From assembly GCA_963803845.1 (NCBI GenBank), contig CAWDNZ010000005.1, positions 1,674,001 through 1,738,000 on the forward strand: a stretch of DNA of 64,000 nt, read 5' to 3'. Within the stretch, counting starts at the first letter, position 1; each line of letters opens with the position of its first letter. Position numbers and translations under genes: made by a program. Of this stretch, positions 45,765 through 54,499 are shown piece after piece. The notes beneath the pieces were generated by a model that had not been told where the DNA came from, ran no database searches, and saw only the letters and a program-made list of their open reading frames with translations. Source of the stretch: JABDIY01 sp963803845. Lineage in GTDB: Bacteria; Actinomycetota; Acidimicrobiia; Acidimicrobiales; SZUA-35.

Positions 45765-47191
45765 GCGAACTGAGTCGTCGGGAGCGGATGAAGCGGGACC
45801 CGGTGGCGATGCCCGAACGTCCGTCCTCCGAGCGCCGTACCGACTTCGAAGAGGTCAACGCTGGGTACACCGCGGAGATGGCCGTTGCTGAGGCCGAGCG
45901 ATGTCTGTTCTGTGCTCGTCCCACGTGTGTCACGGGTTGCCCGGTCGGCGTGGACATCGTGGAGTTCGTGCGGCTGGTCGGGGCCGGCCGGTTCGATGAC
46001 GCTGCCGAGGCGATCGCTGCGGACAACTCATTGCCGGCGGTGTGTGGCCGAGTCTGTCCGCAGGAAACCCAGTGTGAAGGCGCCTGTGTGCTGGCCAAGA
46101 AGGGCAAGCCGATCCATATCGGGCACCTGGAACGGTTTGTGGCCGACCACGCCCGTGGCCATGGGTCGCCGGTACCGACGCCGCCGGTCAGCACGGGCGC
46201 ACGTGTGGCGGTGGTCGGCAGCGGTCCCGCCGGGATCGCCTGCGCCGGCGACCTGGTGAGCGCCGGCCACGAGGTCACGGTCTTCGAAGCACTACACAAG
46301 CTCGGCGGGGTCCTGGCCTACGGCATCCCCGAGTTCCGTCTGCCCAAGGCGATCGTTGCCGCCGAGATCGATCGGCTGAAGCAGCGGGGCGTCCTGTTCG
46401 AGACCAACGCCGTCATCGGCATGGTCGACACCGTCGATGACCTCCTCACCGTCGAGGGCTTCGACGCGGTCTTCCTCGGCGTCGGGGCCGGACTTCCCCG
46501 GTTCCTCGACATCCCCGGTGAGAACCTCATAGGCGTCTACTCCGCCAGCGAATTCCTGACGCGAGTCAATCTCATGCGGGCCTATACCGGCACCAGCGAC
46601 ACCCCGCTCATCGACGTGCAGGGCAGGAACGTGATGGTGTTCGGAGCGGGCAACACCGCAATGGACGCAGCCCGCACCGCGGTCCGCCTCGGTGCCGCGT
46701 CAGTATCGATCGCCTACCGTCGTTCGCGAGACGAGATTCCGGCCCGCGTCGAGGAGGTGGACCACGCCGAGGCCGAAGGGGTGCTGCTCGTCACCCTTGT
46801 GGCCCCAATCGAGCTGATCGGAGACGGAAATAGTCACCTGACCGGTGTTCGTCTGCAGAAGATGCGGCTGGGCGAGCCCGATGGCGAAGGCCGACGCCGC
46901 CCGGTGCCGGTTCCTGACGAGTTCAGTGAAGTCGACGCCGAAGTAGCGATCATCGCCATCGGTAATATGCCGAACCCGTTGCTCCTGCGAGCCACACCCG
47001 ATCTCGACCGCACCAAACGAGGAACCCTCGTGGTCGACGTCGACACCGGCCGCACCTCCAAGAACGGCGTCTTCGCCGGCGGCGACATCGTCACCGGCGG
47101 GGCGACCGTCATCATGGCCATGGGCGCCGGCCGACGGGCCGCTCAAGCCATCGACAAGTTCCTGACAGCCGAATCGCCCGCGCCCTGGTAG
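45761..47191 (+). CDS. NfnB-like / glutamate-synthase small-subunit-type flavoprotein
   Basis: 476 residues. N-terminal [4Fe-4S] ligands CLFCARPTCVTGCPVGVDI and CGRVCPQETQCEGAC, then the FAD motif VAVVGSGPAGIACAGDLVSAGH, then the NADP(H) motif VMVFGAGNTAMDAARTAV. With the upstream subunit it forms the NfnAB pair, which in anaerobes bifurcates electrons between NADH, ferredoxin and NADPH. In an aerobe it could instead be a ferredoxin:NADP+ reductase or an orphan GltD homologue; no gltB is adjacent. Confidence 0.88.
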   Translation: MSELSRRERMKRDPVAMPERPSSERRTDFEEVNAGYTAEMAVAEAERCLFCARPTCVTGCPVGVDIVEFVRLVGAGRFDDAAEAIAADNSLPAVCGRVCPQETQCEGACVLAKKGKPIHIGHLERFVADHARGHGSPVPTPPVSTGARVAVVGSGPAGIACAGDLVSAGHEVTVFEALHKLGGVLAYGIPEFRLPKAIVAAEIDRLKQRGVLFETNAVIGMVDTVDDLLTVEGFDAVFLGVGAGLPRFLDIPGENLIGVYSASEFLTRVNLMRAYTGTSDTPLIDVQGRNVMVFGAGNTAMDAARTAVRLGAASVSIAYRRSRDEIPARVEEVDHAEAEGVLLVTLVAPIELIGDGNSHLTGVRLQKMRLGEPDGEGRRRPVPVPDEFSEVDAEVAIIAIGNMPNPLLLRATPDLDRTKRGTLVVDVDTGRTSKNGVFAGGDIVTGGATVIMAMGAGRRAAQAIDKFLTAESPAPW

Positions 47192-47342
47192 GGCTGACCT
47201 GTCGCACACGGCCGCGGCGATCGGGGGCAGAACATAGTGTTCTTCCCTTCAGCCGTAACCGCGGGTTGCAGCGGCACTTCGCCGGGGCACTCTTCGCACC
47301 GAATCGATTGCGTGAGCAGACGACGGCTTCCATCCTGGAGGC

Positions 47343-47777
47343 ATGACTTCAGCAATTGAACCGGAGAGTTGCGTCTTCTGTGAGATCGTCGCCGGTCGAT
47401 CGCCGGCAAGCGTGTTCCACGAGGACGACTGGACGCTCGGCTTCATGACCATCGAGCCGGTGAACGACGGCCACGCCCTGATCATCCCCAAGCGCCACGC
47501 TGCCGGGTTGGGCGATCTCAACCCCGAGGACGGGCGGCGCATATGGGATCTCACCCATCGCACGGCCGTGGCCATCCGCAACTCGGGGATCCGGTGCGAG
47601 GGCGTCAACCTGTTCTTGGCCGACGGCACCGCCGCTTTCCAGCAGGTCTTCCACGTCCACATGCATGTACTGCCCCGGTTCGCAGGCGACCCGTTCCGCA
47701 TCGACCCCGGCGGGAACGCCGCCCCGTCTCGAGATCAGCTCGACAGCGTCGCCAGCCGCATCCGAGCCCGGATGTAG
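47343..47777 (+). CDS. HIT family nucleotide hydrolase
   Basis: 144 residues with the histidine triad HVHMHVLPRF near residue 107 and the N-terminal CVFCEIVAGRSPASVF with one zinc CxxC pair. HIT/Hint proteins hydrolyse adenosine phosphoramidates and related nucleotide conjugates. GGAGG lies only two bases before the ATG, too close for efficient use. Confidence 0.92.
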   Translation: MTSAIEPESCVFCEIVAGRSPASVFHEDDWTLGFMTIEPVNDGHALIIPKRHAAGLGDLNPEDGRRIWDLTHRTAVAIRNSGIRCEGVNLFLADGTAAFQQVFHVHMHVLPRFAGDPFRIDPGGNAAPSRDQLDSVASRIRARM

Positions 47778-47879
47778 GGGTCAGGTTCACCTTCGCCCCG
47801 CGGTTCAGCGGCACCGAATCCGATCCGATGCAAAGCCACGCCGACCGGCCGACACCAACAGCTTCCTGTCATGGGGCCT

Positions 47880-48040
47880 GCACGATTTCATTGTCGCCGG
47901 CGCCGGGGGTGGCCGTCGCACACGTGAGGCCCCACAGCAGTCTGGTGCGATCGCCGGCTCCAGAGCAGCCCGCCCGATGAAGTGAGGGTTGTAGAAGTTG
48001 ACGAAAGCGCCCAGGCCGGCGGCGAACGGGGTCATGGGGT
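47880..48040 (-). pseudogene. Aminomethyltransferase (GcvT-type) C-terminal remnant
   Basis: Directly after the ltrA stop codon the minus strand reads MTPFAAGLGAFVNFYNPHFIGRAALE, then in the next frame DRTRLLWGLTCATATPGAGDNEIVQ, which are adjacent segments of GcvT/dimethylglycine-dehydrogenase C-terminal domains. Frame mismatch and the absence of the remaining about 350 residues mark it as decayed. Confidence 0.55.
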
Positions 48041-48050
48041 TTATGCGGCG

Positions 48051-49292
48051 TCAGGCGTTCTGAGTCTGCGGGTCGGGAACCTCGCCGCGGATCCTCGCCC
48101 GGAACCGTAGATACTCGGCGCTCATCGTTGCGATGAGCACGATCGTGGAGACGAGAACAACGTCTTTGGCCGCACCGTCCCAGGCCGCTACCAGCACGGC
48201 GATTACGGCGACGCCGATCACCCGCTCGTACAAATAGGTGCGCCAGCACCGCCATACGGCCACCGCCTGAGCGAGCAGGTACAGCCCCAACGCGACCACG
48301 AAAAGAACCGCCACGACACCTTCCATCGGGTCGTTGGGATGCAGGAACGCCTCTTCGAGCGCAACCGCGTAGAACACGATGCCGGCGATCATCGGATAGT
48401 GGAGGAGCGAGTAGACGTCGCGGGCGATGAGGCCAGTTTCGTGCTCATCGGCCAGTCGCAACGCCGACTCCATGACCTCCTGGAGCCGATCGAAGTAGGC
48501 CCACCAGAGAGCGCATACGCCCGCAAGCCCCACGGCCAATAGCAGCGCCAGTGACGTATCGATCGAGGTTCCCTCGAGCGCTATTCCGACGGCGATAATG
48601 GCCTCCCCCAAAGCGATGATGAGAATCAGGCCATGGCGTTCGGCGAAGTGACCGGCGTCGATGGTCCAGTCGGCCCGGCCGCTCGAGATGGCTGCGACCA
48701 GCTCGATGCAGAACGCGCCCAGCCAGATCCACTGCAAGGCCTCGCCACCGACCGCACCACCGATCACGACGACAACGGTCGCCGCCAGCGATATCGGCAG
48801 GTATAACAGGATCGCTCGGAGCTCTGCAGGATCGTGACGCATTCGGTGGATGATGACCGCGGCCGCGATGAGCCTGACCCAGAGGTAGCCCAGTGCCAGC
48901 CACAAGCCGTCGCCCTCGAACGCCGTTGGTACGGCGAACGCCATACCGAACACGCCCAACATCGACGCAAGTACGGCGACGCGGACGATCCGAGGCTCGA
49001 GGTCGACGACGTTGCTAGTCCATGTCCAGTTCGTCCACGCCCACCACATCAGCGCCAGAAGAAGGGCACCGCGCAGCACGCCGGCCGCCGTAAGGTCATG
49101 GACAATCAGTGAGACAACTTGGGTGATGGCAAATACGAAGACCAGGTCGAAGAAGAGTTCGAGAGGATGGGCAGTCTTCTCGACGAGCTCCTTTTCAAGT
49201 TCGTCGACAACTTCTTCCAGCTCCTCGACCTCGTCCTCGAGACCTTCGATGCGATTTGACCGCTCAACCATGGACTTGGACGGTATCGCCAT
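48051..49292 (-). CDS. LtrA-family (low temperature requirement A) membrane protein
   Basis: 413 residues from the ATG at 49292. A coiled-coil N-terminus (IEGLEDEVEELEEVVDELEK) precedes the LtrA domain: HPLELFFDLVFVFAITQVV, then about ten hydrophobic helices, with the conserved HFAERHGLILIIALGEAII in the middle and ARDVYSLLHYPMIAGI later. Known in Listeria as needed for growth at low temperature, biochemical function unknown. The coiled coil is an addition to the usual family architecture. Confidence 0.9.
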   Translation of the reverse strand: MAIPSKSMVERSNRIEGLEDEVEELEEVVDELEKELVEKTAHPLELFFDLVFVFAITQVVSLIVHDLTAAGVLRGALLLALMWWAWTNWTWTSNVVDLEPRIVRVAVLASMLGVFGMAFAVPTAFEGDGLWLALGYLWVRLIAAAVIIHRMRHDPAELRAILLYLPISLAATVVVVIGGAVGGEALQWIWLGAFCIELVAAISSGRADWTIDAGHFAERHGLILIIALGEAIIAVGIALEGTSIDTSLALLLAVGLAGVCALWWAYFDRLQEVMESALRLADEHETGLIARDVYSLLHYPMIAGIVFYAVALEEAFLHPNDPMEGVVAVLFVVALGLYLLAQAVAVWRCWRTYLYERVIGVAVIAVLVAAWDGAAKDVVLVSTIVLIATMSAEYLRFRARIRGEVPDPQTQNA

Positions 49293-49554
49293 CAGGTCGA
49301 CGCCTGAGACTCCTGATAGCCTCTTGATCGGCGTTTGGCTGCGTTGAGCCGGTCGGTTCAAAGAGGTCCTAGGGCTCACGCATAGACCGCTCTGACCTGA
49401 AGCTCGAGACCGGGCTTCCCTCGCAACGAAATCGGGGGAGGTGCAACAGCGCCCATGCACGCGTGGATGACCTCGTGCGCCGCATTCTCATACCAAGAAT
49501 CGCTAATGAGTTGTCCAATGTTTGGAGAGCCGCCCGACCGGTTATGACGATCCC

Positions 49555-49788
49555 ATGGAACACGATCAAACAAATGACCACAATGAACGCAGCGACATGA
49601 TTCCCGACAATGTCGATGAAGCGAAGGGCCGGGCCAAGGAAGCGATCGGCACCCTCGCTGGGGATGAAGACCTTCGGAATGAGGGCCAGCGAGACCAGGC
49701 ATCGGGCCAGGTAAAGGAAACCATCGACAAGATCGGCGACAAAGCCAAGGAACTGGTGGATTCAGCCAAGGCCAAACTCAACGACTGA
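49555..49788 (+). CDS. CsbD family stress protein
   Basis: 77 residues, very hydrophilic. DEAKGRAKEAIGTLAGDEDLRNEGQRDQASGQVKET is the CsbD domain, typical of general-stress proteins that are sigma-B dependent in Bacillus. TATGAC lies at a leaderless distance before the ATG at 49555. A strong terminator follows at 49805. It converges on the 173-bp repeat copy. Confidence 0.85.
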   Translation: MEHDQTNDHNERSDMIPDNVDEAKGRAKEAIGTLAGDEDLRNEGQRDQASGQVKETIDKIGDKAKELVDSAKAKLND

Positions 49789-49804
49789 GCCGGTTCATTC
49801 GGTG

Positions 49805-49835
49805 CGGCCGCCGTCAGCAAAGACGGCGGCCGTTT
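49805..49835 (+). terminator. Rho-independent terminator of csbD
   Basis: CGGCCGCCGTC (49805-49815), six-base loop, GACGGCGGCCG (49822-49832) then TTT. Eleven perfect pairs, very strong. A fragment 16 of 18 bases similar to its left arm (TTCGGTACGGCCGCCATC) recurs at 54305-54322 just outside the right-hand repeat. Confidence 0.9.
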
Positions 49836-49880
49836 CGCGTCCGCCAGCCCACGGTCCTACTTCAGCCCTCGGGAACTGCT

Positions 49881-50053
49881 TCAGCCTTCAGGGAGCAAGG
49901 TGGCGCCTACGCCCTCGCTCGGCCCGTCGTGCACGTGGTCGGGAATGACCTGCACCATCACGCCCTGGAGAATCGCGGAACGAAGGAGTCCATCGCTGGC
50001 CCGCACCTCTACACCTGGACCGGAAGCGAAGCTGCCGCCACCGATCTCGGTGG
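49881..50053. repeat. 173-bp direct repeat, left copy (3' end of a baeRF-like gene)
   Basis: Identical without mismatch to 54327-54499. On the minus strand it contains the last 57 codons and stop codon of the baeRF-like gene at 54327-55301. The left copy has no gene body upstream: at 50054 the sequence switches to the four-gene cluster. See the right copy. Confidence 0.95.
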
Positions 50054-50147
50054 TCAGATCGCTGCATGGTCAGCTGGGCACGTGGGCTATTGCGCATATG
50101 AGACTCGGCGAGGCAGAATTGATGTGGCGAGAGGGAGGATACGGACT

Positions 50148-51038
50148 GTGAGCTCACGAATCCTGGTGACCGGCGCTACGGGTCTTGTCGGCCCCAGTGT
50201 CGTCGAGCGGCTGCTCGCGGATGGTCATGAAGTCATCTGCATCGGGCGCTCTCCCCCCAGGATCGAGCACGAGGACCATCTCTTCGTACAGGCAGACCTG
50301 TCCCAGAACTGCGCCGAGGTACTTGGGGGGCTGGAGGATATCGTTGCCATCGCGCACATGGCAGCCCATATCGGTGGCGGCTCTCCAGAGGAGGACGCGG
50401 CTGCTTTTCGCAGCGTCAACATAGATCTAACGCGACATCTCCTCGACTTCGCCCGGGAGCGGAAGGTCCGACGCTTCATTCACATGAGCACATTCGCCTT
50501 TCTTGCGCGGCCGCTGCAACTGCCCATCACTGAGGGTCATCCGACCTCTGCGGATGAGGGCTACGCCCACAGCAAGCTGTTGGCAGAGCAGATGGTCTGC
50601 GCTGCGGCGACGGGCGGCTTGAGTACGGTTGCATTGCGCATTCCCAGTCCGCTACCCCCGCGATTCGCCGCCTTGCGTCCGACCGTGGTCCGTCACTGGA
50701 TAGCCAGCGCTGCTGCTGGGCAGAGTCTGAAGGTCTTCGGCGATGGTGGTCGGCGCCAGGATTTCTTGGCGACAAGCGATGTCGCCGCTGCCGTCAGTGC
50801 AGCACTCTCTAAGGGGGAGCCCGGCGTGTACAATATCGCTTCTGGTCAGCCACTCTCGATGGAACAACTGGCCCGGCAGATTGCCGAGCACTTCCACGTC
50901 GAGATCGTGTTCGAAGGGGTCGAGGGCGCTCCAGAACGGTGGGATATTGACATCAGCAAGGCGGCCCGGGAGCTGGGCTTCGAACCGCGAGTAGCTCCGA
51001 GGGATGCTATTGCCGCACTGCTAGGTTCCGCGACCTGA
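50148..51038 (+). CDS. NAD-dependent epimerase/dehydratase (extended SDR)
   Basis: 296 residues from the GTG at 50148, with GGGAGG ten bases upstream. The cofactor motif is VTGATGLVGPSVVERLL, HMAAHIGGG follows, and the catalytic pair is in YAHSK. The family converts nucleotide sugars; the substrate is not determined. First gene of the repeat-flanked cluster, followed after 60 bases by the C-methyltransferase. A longer upstream frame enters the 173-bp repeat and is rejected. Confidence 0.85.
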   Translation: MSSRILVTGATGLVGPSVVERLLADGHEVICIGRSPPRIEHEDHLFVQADLSQNCAEVLGGLEDIVAIAHMAAHIGGGSPEEDAAAFRSVNIDLTRHLLDFARERKVRRFIHMSTFAFLARPLQLPITEGHPTSADEGYAHSKLLAEQMVCAAATGGLSTVALRIPSPLPPRFAALRPTVVRHWIASAAAGQSLKVFGDGGRRQDFLATSDVAAAVSAALSKGEPGVYNIASGQPLSMEQLARQIAEHFHVEIVFEGVEGAPERWDIDISKAARELGFEPRVAPRDAIAALLGSAT

Positions 51039-51098
51039 TTAGAACGTGCTCAGAAGGGTTCAAGGCAATCAGTGCTACCCTCTAATGGGATTAGGGAT

Positions 51099-52256
51099 AT
51101 GTCATCGCACCAACAGTTCGAGTCGTTGAAGCTGGAGGCCCTCCCGTTTCTCTGGCATCCCTTGGAAGATCCCACGACGAATCCGTTCCCAGCCACCCTC
51201 CCGTTCGAACTCTACCAGGATGCTGTCTCGGGAATCGTCTCACAGGTCCCTGACCCGGCTGTCCAAGAGGTTCTGGCGGCATCGTATGGCAAAGGAACCT
51301 ACTTCGAGGGGTTGATGGATGCCACCGGGATCGGCGCGGAATACGCCCAGGATTTCGTGAAGTTTATCGACATGAGCATCTCTTCCACCGGGACGACCAC
51401 ACATTCAGCATTGGAGATCGGCTGCGGGACCGGCTATCTTCTCAGTCTGCTACAGGAGAAAGGGATGGAGGTGCTGGGCTATGAGCCTGGTTTCGCCGCC
51501 ATCGGCAGATTCCCCGTCCCAGTCGAACCCGCCTTCTTCCCATCGCCCGCGATCGCAGGTCGGACCTTCGATCTCATCGCTGCCTTTGCCCTGGTCGAAC
51601 ACATCCCGGATCCGCGCGATCTCCTGAGGGCGATAGCGCGCTACCTCACCCCCCAAGGGGTGGCTGTCCTGGCCGTTCCCGACTGCGAAGATCAGATCGG
51701 GAACGGTGATCTGTCGATGTTGATCCATGAGCACTTTTCCTACTTCACATTGGAAACGTTCAGCCGTCTGGTGGAGTCAGCCGGCTTCGAGACCATCGAG
51801 GTTCGTAAGTCGGGATTCGGTGGGATGATTTACGGAGCGTTCAGGCGCGCGTCGAGCCCACCAACACGACTACCGGTAGCAGCTGATGACCTACTCGGCC
51901 GCGTGGCTGCGGCGCATGCCCGTCTGAGAGAATATCTCGAGCGTCACGAAGGGAAGGAGATCGGCGTCTACGTCCCCGGCCGGGCGGTGAACTCGCTCTA
52001 CACCCTGCGCGACGAAATCAAGACAGCTGATATAACGTTGAGATTCTTCGATGACTCGGACTATCTCCAAGGCCGTTTCTTCCCCGGGTTTGCCACGGTC
52101 GTCGAAAGTCGTGCCGAGCTCATCGCCTCCCCCCCTGACGCATTGCTCATCTATTCCTATTCTTTCGCCGACCGTATCATCGCCAACCTCGGTACGAGCT
52201 TGGAAGGATCAGTCGAGGTCACGCGGCTTGCGGACCTGTTGGACGGTCGAGCGTGA
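51099..52256 (+). CDS. SAM-dependent C-methyltransferase-like protein (two domains)
   Basis: 385 residues. The class I methyltransferase domain has motif I LEIGCGTGYLLSLL near residue 108, post-motif AFALVEHIPDPRD and LIHEHFSYFTLETF. The C-terminal 120 residues (EIGVYVPGRAVNSLYTLRDE, then RFFDDSDYLQGRFFPG, PDALLIYSYSFADRI) resemble the C-terminal domain of sugar 3-C-methyltransferases. It may methylate a keto-sugar nucleotide. GTGA overlap with the next gene. Confidence 0.8.
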   Translation: MSSHQQFESLKLEALPFLWHPLEDPTTNPFPATLPFELYQDAVSGIVSQVPDPAVQEVLAASYGKGTYFEGLMDATGIGAEYAQDFVKFIDMSISSTGTTTHSALEIGCGTGYLLSLLQEKGMEVLGYEPGFAAIGRFPVPVEPAFFPSPAIAGRTFDLIAAFALVEHIPDPRDLLRAIARYLTPQGVAVLAVPDCEDQIGNGDLSMLIHEHFSYFTLETFSRLVESAGFETIEVRKSGFGGMIYGAFRRASSPPTRLPVAADDLLGRVAAAHARLREYLERHEGKEIGVYVPGRAVNSLYTLRDEIKTADITLRFFDDSDYLQGRFFPGFATVVESRAELIASPPDALLIYSYSFADRIIANLGTSLEGSVEVTRLADLLDGRA

Positions 52257-52954
52257 AGATTGCCCTCATCTCCGACATCCATGGCAATGACATTGCCCTC
52301 GCGGCGGTAATGCAGCGAGTCGCCGAATTCACACCCTCTCGGACCATGTTCCTGGGTGACGCAGTAGGGTATCTACCAGGGGAGATGGCGGTCCTCGCTC
52401 AGTTGCGTGATCGCGGCATCGAGTGTCAACAGGGAAACCACGAAGCGATACTCTTGGCTACAGAGGAGATCGCCGGAGACCGCGATGATTACTATCGGCT
52501 GGCAGCATCCAGAACACGACTCGGGAGTGAGGAGATGGCACAGATTTCCGCCTGGCCGACGCGCCGGGAGATCGACATCGGTGATCGTCGTTTGCTTCTC
52601 GTTCATGGCTCACCCACTAATGAATTGCATGAGTACGTGTATCCAGACAGCGATTTTGCGGCGTGGTCCGGCACTGGGGCCGATGCGGTATTCATGGGCA
52701 ACACCCACCGACCGTTTGTGGTCTCCACTGGTGAGACCCTCTTCGTCAATGTCGGTTCGGTGGGCCTGCCGCGGGACCACGGCTCTTTAGGCGCCTTCGT
52801 CATCTACGAGACTGCTGACAACTCGGCAACGGTGTATCGGGTCCAGCTCGATGTCGCTACCATCCTCGAAGCCTACGCAGCCGCGATCCACCCCGATGTG
52901 GCCGCAGTTTTCCAGCGCCATGATGATGTCCCTTACGGGGATGTCCTTGCATGA
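52253..52954 (+). CDS. Metallophosphoesterase (YfcE/MJ0936-like)
   Basis: 233 residues. All five calcineurin-like motifs are present: SDIHGN, GDAVGYLPG, GNHE, VHGSP and GNTHRPF. The residues around the dimetal site match small phosphodiesterases/phosphatases. It overlaps both neighbours by four bases, so its activity probably belongs to the same pathway, for example releasing a phosphate or nucleotide from an intermediate. Confidence 0.88.
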   Translation: MKIALISDIHGNDIALAAVMQRVAEFTPSRTMFLGDAVGYLPGEMAVLAQLRDRGIECQQGNHEAILLATEEIAGDRDDYYRLAASRTRLGSEEMAQISAWPTRREIDIGDRRLLLVHGSPTNELHEYVYPDSDFAAWSGTGADAVFMGNTHRPFVVSTGETLFVNVGSVGLPRDHGSLGAFVIYETADNSATVYRVQLDVATILEAYAAAIHPDVAAVFQRHDDVPYGDVLA

Positions 52955-54012
52955 CTCTGGACGCCCAGCCGATTCCGGTGGTCGTCACAGGTGTCGGGGG
53001 CGGCGGCGTCGGTTCACAGATCCTCAAGGCACTCCGGCGCTCCGAGCTCGAATATGAGATCCATGGATGTGACATCACGGCCGCCAGTTTCGGGCTCGAC
53101 GGGCTCGAGCACACTTATGTCGTGCCCCGTGCCGACGACCCAGCATATATCGACACGGTTCTCGAGATATGCCGAAAGGCCGGCGCCAAAGTTCTCTTCT
53201 ACGGTTCCGAGGCCGAGCTCTGGGTTCTCAGTACTAATCGTCAACGCTTCGCTGATGCCGGCATCATCGTTCCGCTCAATCCCGCCCATGTCATCGACAT
53301 ATGTGCTGACAAGGTGCGAACTGCCGAGAGGCTGGCTGAGATGGGCTTTGCGGTCCCTGAGTTCCGCAGTATCGAGAACTTGGCGGAGATCGAAGATTTT
53401 CCTATCCTTCCCGCTGTGCTCAAGCCCGCTACAGGTAGCGGCGGCTCGGCGAATGTGCTGCTGGCGCAGGACCGTGCTGAACTACGCTTCTTCGCCAGCT
53501 ACCTGCTCGAGAACGTCGGCCCGTTCATCGTCCAAGCCTACGTCGGCACTCCAGAGCATGAGTATACCGTCGGTGTCATGCACGATCTCGACGGCAACTT
53601 CGTCAACTCGATCGCGGTGCGCCGCCATATCGGCGGAGCTCTGAGCAACCTCCTGCGGACGCCCAATCGCAGCGGGCGTCCTGAGCTGGGGCCGATACTC
53701 ATGCTCAGCAACGGCCTCTCGCAGGGGGACATCGGCCCCTTCCCTGAGGTCACCGGACCGTGCGAGAAGATTGCCGCCCATTTTGGAGTCACCGGGCCCA
53801 TCAACATCCAAATTCGGTTAGTGGGCGACACCGTCTACGTCTTCGAGATCAATCCAAGGTTCTCAGGGACGACCCACTTGCGGGCCATGGTCGGTTACAA
53901 CGAACCGGATATGATCGTGCGCCGCCATGTCCTTGGCCAACAGCTGGAGGTACGTTTCCCATACGAGAGTGCCACGATCCTGCGTGGCCTTGAGGAACGC
54001 CGCGTCAGCTGA
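52951..54012 (+). CDS. ATP-grasp protein, carbamoyl-phosphate-synthase-like
   Basis: 353 residues. An N-terminal Rossmann-like domain (VVVTGVGGGGVGSQILKALR) is followed by the ATP-grasp fold: DKVRTAERLAEMGFAVPEF, LKPATGSGGSANVLLA, VQAYVGTPEHEYTVGVM and the metal-binding FEINPRFSGTTHLRAMVGYN. Such enzymes activate a carboxylate as acyl-phosphate and join it to an amine or other nucleophile. Last intact gene of the cluster, overlapping the phosphoesterase by four bases. Confidence 0.88.
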   Translation: MTLDAQPIPVVVTGVGGGGVGSQILKALRRSELEYEIHGCDITAASFGLDGLEHTYVVPRADDPAYIDTVLEICRKAGAKVLFYGSEAELWVLSTNRQRFADAGIIVPLNPAHVIDICADKVRTAERLAEMGFAVPEFRSIENLAEIEDFPILPAVLKPATGSGGSANVLLAQDRAELRFFASYLLENVGPFIVQAYVGTPEHEYTVGVMHDLDGNFVNSIAVRRHIGGALSNLLRTPNRSGRPELGPILMLSNGLSQGDIGPFPEVTGPCEKIAAHFGVTGPINIQIRLVGDTVYVFEINPRFSGTTHLRAMVGYNEPDMIVRRHVLGQQLEVRFPYESATILRGLEERRVS

Positions 54013-54030
54013 ACACCTCGGCCCCGCGGC

Positions 54031-54267
54031 CTGATCGCCGATCCGAATTTCAAGCTCGGCCGCGTCGACTTCGAACGCCCGATCTTCCTAGATTGTGGTT
54101 CCCTGCGTCTCTCATCCTCGGCAGCAGCCCTCGGTGAGACCCAGCTTGTGCGGCTCGCCGAGCTGGTGGCAGACCGCGAGGCCCGGGCAACTATCTATGG
54201 CGATCTGCTGGCCGATGCCTTTGCCGATCGTGGTGGATTGGAGCCGAGGGTAGACCGGGCTCGATGA
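54031..54267 (+). pseudogene. 5'-truncated open frame, product unknown
   Basis: 78 codons without ATG, GTG or TTG start: LGRVDFERPIFLDCGSLRLS, then LVRLAELVADREARATIYGD and LLADAFADRGGLEPRVDRAR. The composition is protein-like (amphipathic helices, coding third-position bias) and it follows the ATP-grasp gene by 18 bases. It may be the tail of a fifth cluster gene lost at the right-hand repeat. No family recognised. Confidence 0.5.
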
Positions 54268-54326
54268 GGTCAATCCTTCGAATGAGTTGTCCGGTTGCAG
54301 TTTTTCGGTACGGCCGCCATCGTGCC

Positions 54327-54499
54327 TCAGCCTTCAGGGAGCAAGGTGGCGCCTACGCCCTCGCTCGGCCCGTCGTGCACGTGGTCGGGAATGACCTGCA
54401 CCATCACGCCCTGGAGAATCGCGGAACGAAGGAGTCCATCGCTGGCCCGCACCTCTACACCTGGACCGGAAGCGAAGCTGCCGCCACCGATCTCGGTGG
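54327..54499. repeat. 173-bp direct repeat, right copy
   Basis: Identical to 49881-50053 over all 173 bases; the two copies are 4446 bases apart and enclose 50054-54326. Here it is the native 3' end of the baeRF-like gene, so the left copy is the duplicate, as expected when an element integrates at a gene's 3' end. No integrase gene was found inside. Confidence 0.95.

Noticed and set aside
49505..54292. Shared 12-mer AATGAGTTGTCC at 49505 and 54281 as element ends
   Set aside because: Too short and not placed symmetrically relative to the 173-bp repeats; probably chance, though worth keeping if junction data appear.
50054..54326. Insertion sequence or prophage
   Set aside because: No transposase, integrase, terminal inverted repeats or phage genes between the direct repeats.
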